This document shows, one piece after another, positions 8,721 through 15,187 of a stretch of DNA of 64,000 nucleotides. Each line of letters opens with the position of its first letter. Positions within the stretch are counted from its first letter, which is position 1. This DNA is from Falsochrobactrum shanghaiense. Its GTDB lineage: Bacteria > Pseudomonadota > Alphaproteobacteria > Rhizobiales > Rhizobiaceae. The notes under the pieces were generated by a model. That model ran no database searches. It was not told the origin of the DNA and was given only the letters and a program-made list of their open reading frames with translations. The DNA lies in contig NZ_QGDB01000002.1 of the NCBI RefSeq assembly GCF_003149535.1, positions 1-64,000 on the forward strand, given 5' to 3'. The position numbers were made by a program, and so were the translations under genes.

Positions 8721-8937
8721 TCTGGCTCTCCTTCGATGCGGGTGTCGGTCGATCGCCGGAAATTTACGGCTAAACCCGGCAAACAATATTTCATTTCGTC
8801 TCTGCCATGGAAAACATGGAAGACTGCTTTTGCATAAAGCCCCGTAGCGGGATTATCAATAAGTTTAACGGCCTAGTTCCGGGCCGGGCTATCCAGCATG
8901 ACAAAGAGGCGTGGGTTGCGGGAAATAAATTCTCCGG

Positions 8938-8958
8938 CAGCATGCGGACCGCATGCTG
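8938..8958. repeat. Perfect 21-base palindrome
   Basis: CAGCATGCGG (8938-8947), central A, CCGCATGCTG (8949-8958). With a one-base centre it fits a protein-binding site or a cruciform better than a classical terminator. It lies about midway between two divergent transport operons, roughly 110 bases upstream of the plus-strand start. Confidence 0.5.
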
Positions 8959-9003
8959 ATCAGTCAGTTCATGTATTCGGGTACTTGCAGCTTTCAAACT
9001 TGT

Positions 9004-9016
9004 ATACTAGAATACC
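9004..9016 (+). promoter_or_regulatory. Candidate operator ATACTAGAATACC
   Basis: This 13-mer lies 49 bases upstream of the importer's binding-protein ATG (9065). A copy matching at 11 of 13 positions (ATACTAGTCTACC, minus strand) lies at 14178-14190 upstream of uxuA. The FCD regulator at 12077-12796 lies between the two targets and is the obvious candidate to bind both. Confidence 0.5.
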
Positions 9017-9064
9017 TTTATCGCCAGAGGAGTGCTGGCAGAGAACGGTGAGGAGCGATTTACA

Positions 9065-9898
9065 ATGAAAAAGCTTTTGCATGCGGTCGTGGCTATGACC
9101 GCTGTGGGCATGTTATCCATTACAGGGGCAGCGCTGGCACAGGAAGTGCCCGCGCCGGGCGTAAGCGCACGTATCGACGCGATCAAGAAAGCGGGCGAAT
9201 TGCGCGTGGGCGTTCTGGCCAATCCGCCATGGCTGGTCGAAGACACGACCGGTTCGGGCGAACGCTGGCGGGGTCCGGCATGGTCGCTGGCGCAAACCTA
9301 TGCCGATGATCTCGGCGTAAAGCTGGTGCCGATTCTCGTTTCGCATGAAACCAAGGTTCCGGTTCTCGCAGCCAATCAGGTCGATATGACCATTTCGCCG
9401 CTTTCCATGACCAAGCAGCGGCAGGAAGTCGTCGATTTCGTTACCTATTCGCGCACTTCCTTGTGCGTTTTCGGCAAGGCTTCCAATCCCAAGGTTTCCG
9501 AGGCCAAGTCGGTTGACGATTTTAATAAGCCGGAAGTCACGATCGCTTATTTCACGGGCGGCGGCGAGGAAAACTGGGTCAAGGAACGCTTTCCAAACGC
9601 CACGCTGCGCGGTGTGACAAGTGCGGGTACTGCCGCGCCGATGGAAGAAATCATGGCGGGCCGGGCCGATGTGGCGCCGATCAACCGCATTCCGTTCATC
9701 GCCCTGAGCAAGAACGTAAAGGGGCTGGAAGCGCTGCCGCGTGAAAATAATTGTCAGGACAGCACCGAAGCCGTGAATGAAATCGGGCTCGCCATCGACA
9801 AGAACCAGCCTGAATATCTCGAATGGCTGAAGGCGGTGGCGGAGCCGAAACTTCCTGAACTTCTCAAGCTCGAAGAAGCTGAAGTCGCCAAAATGTAA
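9065..9898 (+). CDS. Polar amino-acid-type periplasmic binding protein (SBP family 3)
   Basis: 277 aa from ATG 9065 with GAGGAG upstream. It has a Sec signal peptide (MKKLLHAVVAMTAVGML, cleavage after ALAQ) and a mature SBP_bac_3 fold with AGELRVGVLANPPWLVEDT and the TISPLSMTKQRQEVVDF block that marks this family. It heads an importer operon with two permeases and an ATPase, followed by a GntR regulator. Because the probable co-regulated gene is uxuA, the ligand may be a sugar acid rather than an amino acid; this is inference. Confidence 0.82.
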   Translation: MKKLLHAVVAMTAVGMLSITGAALAQEVPAPGVSARIDAIKKAGELRVGVLANPPWLVEDTTGSGERWRGPAWSLAQTYADDLGVKLVPILVSHETKVPVLAANQVDMTISPLSMTKQRQEVVDFVTYSRTSLCVFGKASNPKVSEAKSVDDFNKPEVTIAYFTGGGEENWVKERFPNATLRGVTSAGTAAPMEEIMAGRADVAPINRIPFIALSKNVKGLEALPRENNCQDSTEAVNEIGLAIDKNQPEYLEWLKAVAEPKLPELLKLEEAEVAKM

Positions 9899-9912
9899 TT
9901 GGCGTCGCTATT

Positions 9913-9940
9913 CCATACGCGGCTTTGCAGTCGCGTATGG
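9913..9940 (+). terminator. Intercistronic hairpin after the binding-protein gene
   Basis: Perfect 9-bp stem CCATACGCG (9913-9921) / CGCGTATGG (9932-9940) with a 10-base loop, between the binding-protein stop and the first permease. Expected role: partial termination or protection of the upstream message. Confidence 0.55.
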
Positions 9941-9981
9941 GGCTATCCTGTTTCGTGCCTGAACTTTCGGGATCATTGATA

Positions 9982-10647
9982 ATGGAATTCAATTTCAGCG
10001 TAATATTAGACAGTTGGCAGTTTCTGCTTGAAGGATTGGTGGTTACCATCCTGCTTGCAGCAGGTGTAAGCATATTAAGCTTCCTTTTTGGGCTTCTGCT
10101 TGCTTTTGCCCGTCTCTATGGGCCAGCCTGGCTCAAGAAGATTACCGTGTTCTATATCGATTCCATGCGCGCCATTCCGGTGCTTGTGGTTCTGGTATGG
10201 GTCTATTTCGCCCTGCCGATTGCGACGGGAATAAATCTGCCGCCATTCTGGTCGGCCCTGTTCTCGCTGTCGCTGCATCTTGGTGCCTATGTCGCTGAAG
10301 TCGTGCGCGCCGGCATCCAGTCGGTTCGCCCCGGTCAGGTGCGCGCGGGGCTGGCGCTGGGCATGTCGCAAAGTCAGGTCATGCGCAAAATCGTGCTGCC
10401 GCAGGCTTTCGTGCGAATGCTGCCCTCTTTTGGCTCCCTGTTGTCGCTGGCCGTCAAGGATACAGCCATCGCCAGTGTGATTGCCGTGCCTGAACTCATG
10501 CGCCGTGCGGAAGCGATCGCGGGCCAGAAATATGCGCCCGTGGAAGCCTATACTGTCGTCATGATCCTGTTTTTCCTTATCATCTTCCCGCTTACCCGAG
10601 GCGTCGACATGCTCTACCGCCGCATTTCTTTCCTGGGGCGCTCATGA
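9982..10647 (+). CDS. Amino-acid-type ABC permease, first subunit
   Basis: 221 aa, HisM/GlnP family, with about five membrane spans and the EAA-type loop VRAGIQSVRPGQVRAGLALGMS. ATG 9982 is preferred to the frame opening at 9925 because the family N-terminus (short hydrophilic start, then WQFLLEGLVVT) begins here. The ribosome site is weak. The stop overlaps the next start by 4 bases (ATGA, 10644-10647), so the two permeases are coupled and likely form a heterodimer. Confidence 0.83.
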   Translation: MEFNFSVILDSWQFLLEGLVVTILLAAGVSILSFLFGLLLAFARLYGPAWLKKITVFYIDSMRAIPVLVVLVWVYFALPIATGINLPPFWSALFSLSLHLGAYVAEVVRAGIQSVRPGQVRAGLALGMSQSQVMRKIVLPQAFVRMLPSFGSLLSLAVKDTAIASVIAVPELMRRAEAIAGQKYAPVEAYTVVMILFFLIIFPLTRGVDMLYRRISFLGRS

Positions 10648-11303
10648 CATTCGATTGGTTCATTATCTGGAAAAGCCTGCCTGCATTGGGTTATGGCGCG
10701 ATCATCACCATCGTGCTGACCGTATTGACGATGCTGATCGCAACGCCGCTGGGCATCCTGATTGCGATGATGCGCGAATCGCGTTTCAAATTCGTTGCAT
10801 CGATTGCGACTTGCTATGTCGAACTGATGCGCAATCTGCCCATCATTCTCGTCGTGTACTGGGCCTTTTATGTGATGCCGATTATGACCGGCATTTCATT
10901 TTCGCCCTTTATGACGGGGCTTATAGCGCTGGTCGCCAACAATGCCGCCTATAATTCCGAGACGTTTCGTTCCGGCATACGCTCCATCCGCAAGGGGCAG
11001 ACCGAGGCCGGACTGGCGCTTGGCATGAGCGAATGGACGGCATTTCGCAAGATCGTGCTGCCGCAGGCATCGCGCCGCGTGCTGCCGGTGCTGGCCACCA
11101 CATGGGTCACGCTTTTCAAGGATACCTCGCTTGTATCCGTGATTGCTGTCGGCGATCTGGCTCACACGGCCATGCAGATACGCTCGCAGACTTTCCGCGT
11201 GATCGAACTTCTGACCGCAATGGCCGCGATTTACTGGCTGCTGGGTTACCCGCAGGCCAAAATCGTCGACTGGATTCATCGCAAATACGGGGTTACCGAA
11301 TGA
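10644..11303 (+). CDS. Amino-acid-type ABC permease, second subunit
   Basis: 219 aa, same HisM family as the preceding gene, with the loop FRSGIRSIRKGQTEAGLALGMS. Coupled at both ends by 4-base ATGA overlaps (with the first permease and with the ATPase at 11300). Hydrophobic spans cover most of the protein. The two permeases are clearly related and probably pair in the inner membrane. Confidence 0.83.
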   Translation: MTFDWFIIWKSLPALGYGAIITIVLTVLTMLIATPLGILIAMMRESRFKFVASIATCYVELMRNLPIILVVYWAFYVMPIMTGISFSPFMTGLIALVANNAAYNSETFRSGIRSIRKGQTEAGLALGMSEWTAFRKIVLPQASRRVLPVLATTWVTLFKDTSLVSVIAVGDLAHTAMQIRSQTFRVIELLTAMAAIYWLLGYPQAKIVDWIHRKYGVTE

Positions 11304-12073
11304 CATCTCCCAAGACCGCAACCGCAAAAACCGGCGATGTCGTCATTGAATATCGCGATGTGCGCAAATCCTACGGCGATTTCGTCGCCCTCAATGGGGT
11401 CAGCCTGAAAGTGCACAAGGGGCAGGTCGTCTGCCTTATCGGGCCTTCGGGTTCAGGAAAATCGACCCTGCTGCGCTGCACCAACGGTCTTGAAGCCATG
11501 AGTGGCGGCGAGATCCTGATCGACGGCGAGCCCCTGACACAAGACCCCAGACAGGCGCGGGCCATGCGCCAGCGCATGGGCATGGTGTTTCAGAATTTTG
11601 AACTTTTCCCGCACAAGAATGCGCTCGGCAATATCATGATGGGGCCAACGACTGTTCTCGGATTGTCGGAAAAGCAGGCGCGCGAGCGCGCCGTCGCCTT
11701 GCTGGCCAAGGTCGGGCTGTCCGATAAGGCGGATAATTACCCGTCCAATCTTTCCGGCGGTCAGCAGCAGCGCGTCGCCATCGCCAGAGCGCTTGCGATG
11801 GAGCCGGAAGTCATGCTCTTTGATGAGCCGACCTCGGCGCTCGATCCCGAAACCATCGGTGAAGTGCTCAACGTCATGAAAAGACTGGCGGATGACGGAA
11901 TGACCATGATTGTCGTGACCCATGAAATGACCTTTGCGCGCCGCGTGGCCGATCATGTCGTGGTTTTTGCCAATGGCCAGATCATCGAGCAGGGGCCGCC
12001 GGAGCAGATTTTCGACAATCCGCATACGACCCGCACGAGGGATTTCCTCAGTCACCTTGGCTGGGATGGTTGA
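11300..12073 (+). CDS. Amino-acid-type ABC ATPase (GlnQ/HisP family)
   Basis: 257 aa from ATG 11300; the frame is open to 11033 but that part lies inside the permease gene. Walker [10 protein letters not shown], signature [15 protein letters not shown], Walker [13 protein letters not shown] and the switch His in VVTHEMTFA are all present. Coupled to the permease by an ATGA overlap and followed 3 bases later by the GntR gene. Confidence 0.87.
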   Translation: MTSPKTATAKTGDVVIEYRDVRKSYGDFVALNGVSLKVHKGQVVCLIGPSGSGKSTLLRCTNGLEAMSGGEILIDGEPLTQDPRQARAMRQRMGMVFQNFELFPHKNALGNIMMGPTTVLGLSEKQARERAVALLAKVGLSDKADNYPSNLSGGQQQRVAIARALAMEPEVMLFDEPTSALDPETIGEVLNVMKRLADDGMTMIVVTHEMTFARRVADHVVVFANGQIIEQGPPEQIFDNPHTTRTRDFLSHLGWDG

Positions 12074-12076
12074 GGC

Positions 12077-12796
12077 ATGAGTGAGGTTCCGGCCGGCCCG
12101 ATCCAGCTTCAGGAAAAATCAGCGCATGGCGGCGGGGTTCCGCCGGCGGTCGGAACCATTCTCGAAGCCATTCGCAACGACATCATCAGCTTGCGGCTGA
12201 TGCCGGGAAAGCGCGTCTCGGAAAATGAGCTGGCACGGCATTTCGGCACCAGCCGGACGCCGGTGCGCGAGGCGCTGCTGCGGCTTGTCGATCAGGGTCT
12301 GGTCGAAGTCTGGCCGCAGCGCGGCACCTTCATCATGCCGATTTCGCTTTCTGCCGTGCGGCGGGCGCGTTTTGTGCGCAATGCCGTTGAAATCGCGGTA
12401 TTCCGGCGCGCAGCGGAAGAGGGGCTTGACGAGGACGTGCTGGCCGAACTCGATGCGATCATCGCCGCGCAGGAAAACTCAAAGGATTCGCCCGAAGACT
12501 TCACGATGGCCGACGATGCCTTCCATCGCACCATCGCCAACAGCATCCGTATGGGTGATATATGGGGCCTGCTCGAACGCGAAAAAGCCCAGTTCGACCG
12601 GCTGCGCTTTCTAAGCCTGCCCAATGTCACGCCGGTTGAACTGCTTATCGAGCAGCATAAGGCCATGCTCGCGGCCATACGCCAGCGCGATCCCGCTGCC
12701 GCCGAAGCTGCCGTGCGCGTGCATCTATCGGAAGTGCTCAAAGTCACCGACCGTCTGGTGCAACGCTATCCCGATCTCATTCTCAACGATGTCTGA
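12077..12796 (+). CDS. GntR-family regulator, FCD subfamily, probable importer/uxuA regulator
   Basis: 239 aa. Winged helix with RVSENELARHFGTSRTPVREAL around residues 48-70, then an FCD domain containing DDAFHRTIAN, a typical metal/ligand segment. It starts 3 bases after the ATPase stop, so it is the last gene of the importer operon. It is convergent with uxuA, and a shared 13-base motif lies upstream of the importer and of uxuA. GntR/FCD regulators of hexuronate genes (UxuR, ExuR) are common relatives. Effector unknown; a sugar acid is likely. Confidence 0.83.
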   Translation: MSEVPAGPIQLQEKSAHGGGVPPAVGTILEAIRNDIISLRLMPGKRVSENELARHFGTSRTPVREALLRLVDQGLVEVWPQRGTFIMPISLSAVRRARFVRNAVEIAVFRRAAEEGLDEDVLAELDAIIAAQENSKDSPEDFTMADDAFHRTIANSIRMGDIWGLLEREKAQFDRLRFLSLPNVTPVELLIEQHKAMLAAIRQRDPAAAEAAVRVHLSEVLKVTDRLVQRYPDLILNDV

Positions 12797-12855
12797 TAGC
12801 TGATCAGGCGGCACCAGTTCCGGCAATCCGGCATTGGCTGCGATATGCGCGCGTA

Positions 12856-12906
12856 AAAGCCCCCGGTCCGAGATGCAGAATGCCTGCATCTCGGACCGGG
12901 GGCTTT
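12856..12906. terminator. Perfect 23-bp bidirectional terminator
   Basis: Arms 12856-12878 and 12884-12906 are exactly complementary over 23 bases, loop AATGC. The stem starts AAAGCCCCC and ends GGGGGCTTT, giving a T run on both strands. It sits between the convergent GntR and uxuA genes. Confidence 0.9.
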
Positions 12907-12921
12907 GTGCAGATAGTCTCA

Positions 12922-14139
12922 TCAGGCATCTCTTGCGAAAGAAGGATGTTCGAGTGCCGTCATGATGCCGCGCAGTTCCGCCAGACCCTTGAGGCGACCG
13001 ATGGACGGATAGCCGGGCTGGCCCTTGCGGCCCAGATCATCGAGAATATCCTGACCGTGATCGGGACGGATCGGCAATTGCCAGTCCTTGCGGCCTGCGG
13101 CCTTGCGGCGGCGCTCTTCCGCCAGAATGGCTGCGATCATGGCGACCATATCGGTCCCGCCTTCCAGATGGCCCGCTTCATAAAAGGAGCCGTAATTACC
13201 GGGTTCCTCGATCACGACATTGCGCAGATGCAGGAAATGGACACGATCCCCCAGACGCTGCATCATGCCGGGCAGGTCATTGTCACGCCGCGTCCCGAGC
13301 GAGCCGGTGCAGAGCGTGATACCGCTTGCCGGAATGTTCACGGCCTCGATCATCTGCCGGTAATCGCTTTCCGTCGACATGATGCGGGGCAGGCCAAGCA
13401 GCGGGAACGGCGGATCGTCGGGGTGGCAGCAGATGCGCACGCCCAGTTCTTCGGCCAGCGGAGCGACTTCCGAAAGAAAATCGAACAGATGGCTGCGCAG
13501 TTTTTCCGCGCTGATATTGTCATATTGCGCCAGATGCTGGCGCACATCGGCAAGGCTGAAAGTCTCGGCAGTGCCGGGCAGGCCAAAGACCACATTTGCC
13601 GCCAGTTGCTCACGCCGCTCCTCGCTCATGCTGTCAAAACGCTCCCGCGCAGCCTCGACCACATCGTCGGGGAAGCTTTGGGCCGCATCGGCGCGCTGGA
13701 GGATATAAATGTCGAAAGCCGCGAAATCGATCAGGTCGAAGCGCATGCATGTCGCACCGCTATCCAGTCGCCAGGCCAGATCGGTGCGTGTCCAGTCCAG
13801 CACCGGCATGAAATTATAGCAAACGACCTCTATCCCGGCGCGCGACAGATTGGTCAGGCTGGTTTTCCAGTGGTTGATATGGGTTTTCCAATCGCCGGTC
13901 TGCCGCTTGATGTCTTCGGAAACAGGCAGGCTTTCCACAACTTCCCATTTGAGATGCGACGGCGCGCCATCTTTCATACGCCCGATCTGCGCCTGCCGCA
14001 GCGCGATCTCCTCAGGCGTCCATACAGTGCCGGTGGCCACATGATGCAGGGCCGAAACAACGCCCTCTACGCCCGCCTGCCGCATATCGTCAATCGAAGT
14101 CAGGTCCTGTGGTCCGAACCACCGCCATGTCTGCCGCAT
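12922..14139 (-). CDS. uxuA: Mannonate dehydratase
   Basis: 405 aa, the usual length for UxuA, which dehydrates D-mannonate to 2-keto-3-deoxy-D-gluconate in hexuronate catabolism. The start MRQTWRWFGPQDLTS at 14139 with GGAGGAATGG upstream is characteristic; the frame runs open to 14325 but lacks a ribosome site. Metal-ligand regions VCYNFMPVLDWTRTD and ICCHPDDPP with the later LHLRNV are visible. No uxuB, uxaC or kdgK is present in the window, so it depends on genes elsewhere. Confidence 0.92.
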   Translation of the reverse strand: MRQTWRWFGPQDLTSIDDMRQAGVEGVVSALHHVATGTVWTPEEIALRQAQIGRMKDGAPSHLKWEVVESLPVSEDIKRQTGDWKTHINHWKTSLTNLSRAGIEVVCYNFMPVLDWTRTDLAWRLDSGATCMRFDLIDFAAFDIYILQRADAAQSFPDDVVEAARERFDSMSEERREQLAANVVFGLPGTAETFSLADVRQHLAQYDNISAEKLRSHLFDFLSEVAPLAEELGVRICCHPDDPPFPLLGLPRIMSTESDYRQMIEAVNIPASGITLCTGSLGTRRDNDLPGMMQRLGDRVHFLHLRNVVIEEPGNYGSFYEAGHLEGGTDMVAMIAAILAEERRRKAAGRKDWQLPIRPDHGQDILDDLGRKGQPGYPSIGRLKGLAELRGIMTALEHPSFARDA

Positions 14140-14177
14140 TCCATTCCTCCATGAATCTGATCCTGTCTTTAGCATAT

Positions 14178-14190
14178 GGTAGACTAGTAT
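14178..14190 (-). promoter_or_regulatory. Candidate operator upstream of uxuA
   Basis: Read on the minus strand this is ATACTAGTCTACC, matching 11 of 13 bases of the site at 9004-9016. It lies 39 bases upstream of the uxuA ATG. Likely bound by the FCD regulator at 12077-12796. Confidence 0.5.
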
Positions 14191-14484
14191 GGAAGTTAAT
14201 TGCGCAAATGAATGCGATCCGTGGCAATCACGCCGCAGCAAAGGTGCGGATGCTCTTTTTCGGCACCAACTTCCGGCAGGATGATCTTGTATGAGCGGTG
14301 TCTGGTTTCTTGTGCGCCGCCGCACTCGGGCGTATCGAACTGGTTTACGTGTTGCGTAAGGAACCGTCGTCTTTGCGTCGCTGATGATTGCCTTCGATAT
14401 TGTGCCTTCCAGAAATCGATTCCGATTCTCGGGTCGTTATTGTAGGGTGTAGCAGGCATAAGGTGGGATTCCAGGGGAGGAGCT

Positions 14485-14514
14485 ATGAAATCGGCTCGGA
14501 ATTCTCACATATAA
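14485..14514 (+). CDS. Possible nine-residue leader peptide
   Basis: ATG 14485 follows a strong GGGGAGGAGCT site and encodes MKSARNSHI before TAA 14512-14514. A second GGGGAGGAG then serves the response regulator at 14536. The frame is far too short for statistics; a translated leader that couples or tunes the operon is one option, chance another. Confidence 0.25.
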   Translation: MKSARNSHI

Positions 14515-14535
14515 GAGGGGAGGAGAATTGGGATT

Positions 14536-14910
14536 ATGGTCGATGTCCTGATGGTGGAGGATGAGCCGGCGATCCTTGAATCGCTGCATTTTATTCTGAC
14601 AAGAGACGGCTGGTCCGTCGATGCGGTGCGCGATGGCGAAGCTGCGATTCAGGCGGTTTGGCGGTTGAAGCCAAGAATGGTGCTGCTCGACATCATGCTG
14701 CCGAAGATGGGCGGTCTCGATGTTCTCAAGACTATTCGATCTCAATCGGCGACTGCTAAAATTCCGGTCGTCGTCCTGACGGCACGAGGCCAGCAATATG
14801 ACCGCCAGCTTGCGATTGAATTGAAAGCGGATGGTTTCATCACCAAACCCTATGCGAACAGCGACGTGATTGCCGAGGTTCGCCGGATGCTTGTCGTCAA
14901 TCATGCATAA
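14536..14910 (+). CDS. Single-domain response regulator (receiver only)
   Basis: 124 aa, one receiver domain and no output domain. Acidic pocket Glu8/Asp9, phosphorylation site Asp52 (LLDIMLPKMGG), Thr82 and Lys104 (FITKPY) are all intact. GGAGGAG lies upstream. It overlaps the next gene by 8 bases and is the first gene of the operon with the symporter-kinase, its presumed phosphodonor. Lacking an output domain, it must act by protein contact; candidates in the neighbourhood are the kinase itself and the ScfR-like regulator at 17889-19442. Confidence 0.88.
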   Translation: MVDVLMVEDEPAILESLHFILTRDGWSVDAVRDGEAAIQAVWRLKPRMVLLDIMLPKMGGLDVLKTIRSQSATAKIPVVVLTARGQQYDRQLAIELKADGFITKPYANSDVIAEVRRMLVVNHA

Positions 14911-15187
14911 GCGGCGCTTTGGTTCGGATGATCGCGGCAAGCGCGAGGATTTCGCAGCCCTGATCCCTGTTTTCGGAGCCATCCTCCTGATGCCGCTGCT
15001 GGCCAATCTGTTCCTGACGCGGACCCGGCTGTTCGGCCTGCCATTGGATATGCTTTATCTCTTTGCCGTCTGGGGTCTGTTGATCTGCGGAGCCATTGGC
15101 CTGTCTTACTGGCTCCCGAATATAGGCGCCTCCGGTGAGGAGGATGAGCATGGCAAGAACAGACTTCCCCAATCCGGAAACGAATGA
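14903..15187 (+). CDS. Small two-span membrane protein
   Basis: 94 aa from ATG 14903, overlapping the response regulator end. Basic/acidic N-terminus (MHKRRFGSDDRGKRED) followed by two hydrophobic segments, about residues 19-38 and 46-71, and an acidic tail. Its stop overlaps the symporter-kinase start (ATGA). Size and position resemble the small subunits that accompany SLC5-type solute symporters, so it probably assembles with the transporter module. No family name is claimed. Confidence 0.7.
   Translation: MHKRRFGSDDRGKREDFAALIPVFGAILLMPLLANLFLTRTRLFGLPLDMLYLFAVWGLLICGAIGLSYWLPNIGASGEEDEHGKNRLPQSGNE

Larger units (their letters stand above)
8721..9064. other. Divergent intergenic region with palindromes
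   Basis: 344 bases between the NMT1-type binding protein (minus) and the amino-acid-type binding protein (plus). It holds a perfect 10-bp inverted repeat CAGCATGCGG / CCGCATGCTG at 8938-8958 around a single A, and the motif ATACTAGAATACC at 9004-9016 near the downstream gene. No open frame with coding character was seen. Confidence 0.6.
14140..14535. other. Divergent region upstream of uxuA and of the response regulator
   Basis: 396 bases without a convincing gene of normal size. It holds the operator-like motif at 14178-14190 for uxuA and a nine-codon leader frame at 14485-14514 before the response regulator. The 87-codon minus-strand frame at 14196-14459 has no ribosome site or recognisable family and is not accepted as a gene. 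Confidence 0.5.

Noticed and set aside
12880..14154. 424-codon plus-strand frame opposite uxuA
   Set aside because: It is the antisense of a clear UxuA gene and its Arg/His/Gln-rich composition is typical of shadow frames.
14341..14355. Sigma-54-like TGGTTTACGTGTTGC upstream of the response regulator
   Set aside because: It has GG-N10-GC spacing but lacks the CAC of the -24 box and lies about 180 bases before the gene, so chance is likely.
14196..14459. 87-codon minus-strand frame upstream of uxuA
   Set aside because: No ribosome site and no recognisable motif; it covers the uxuA promoter and operator-like site.
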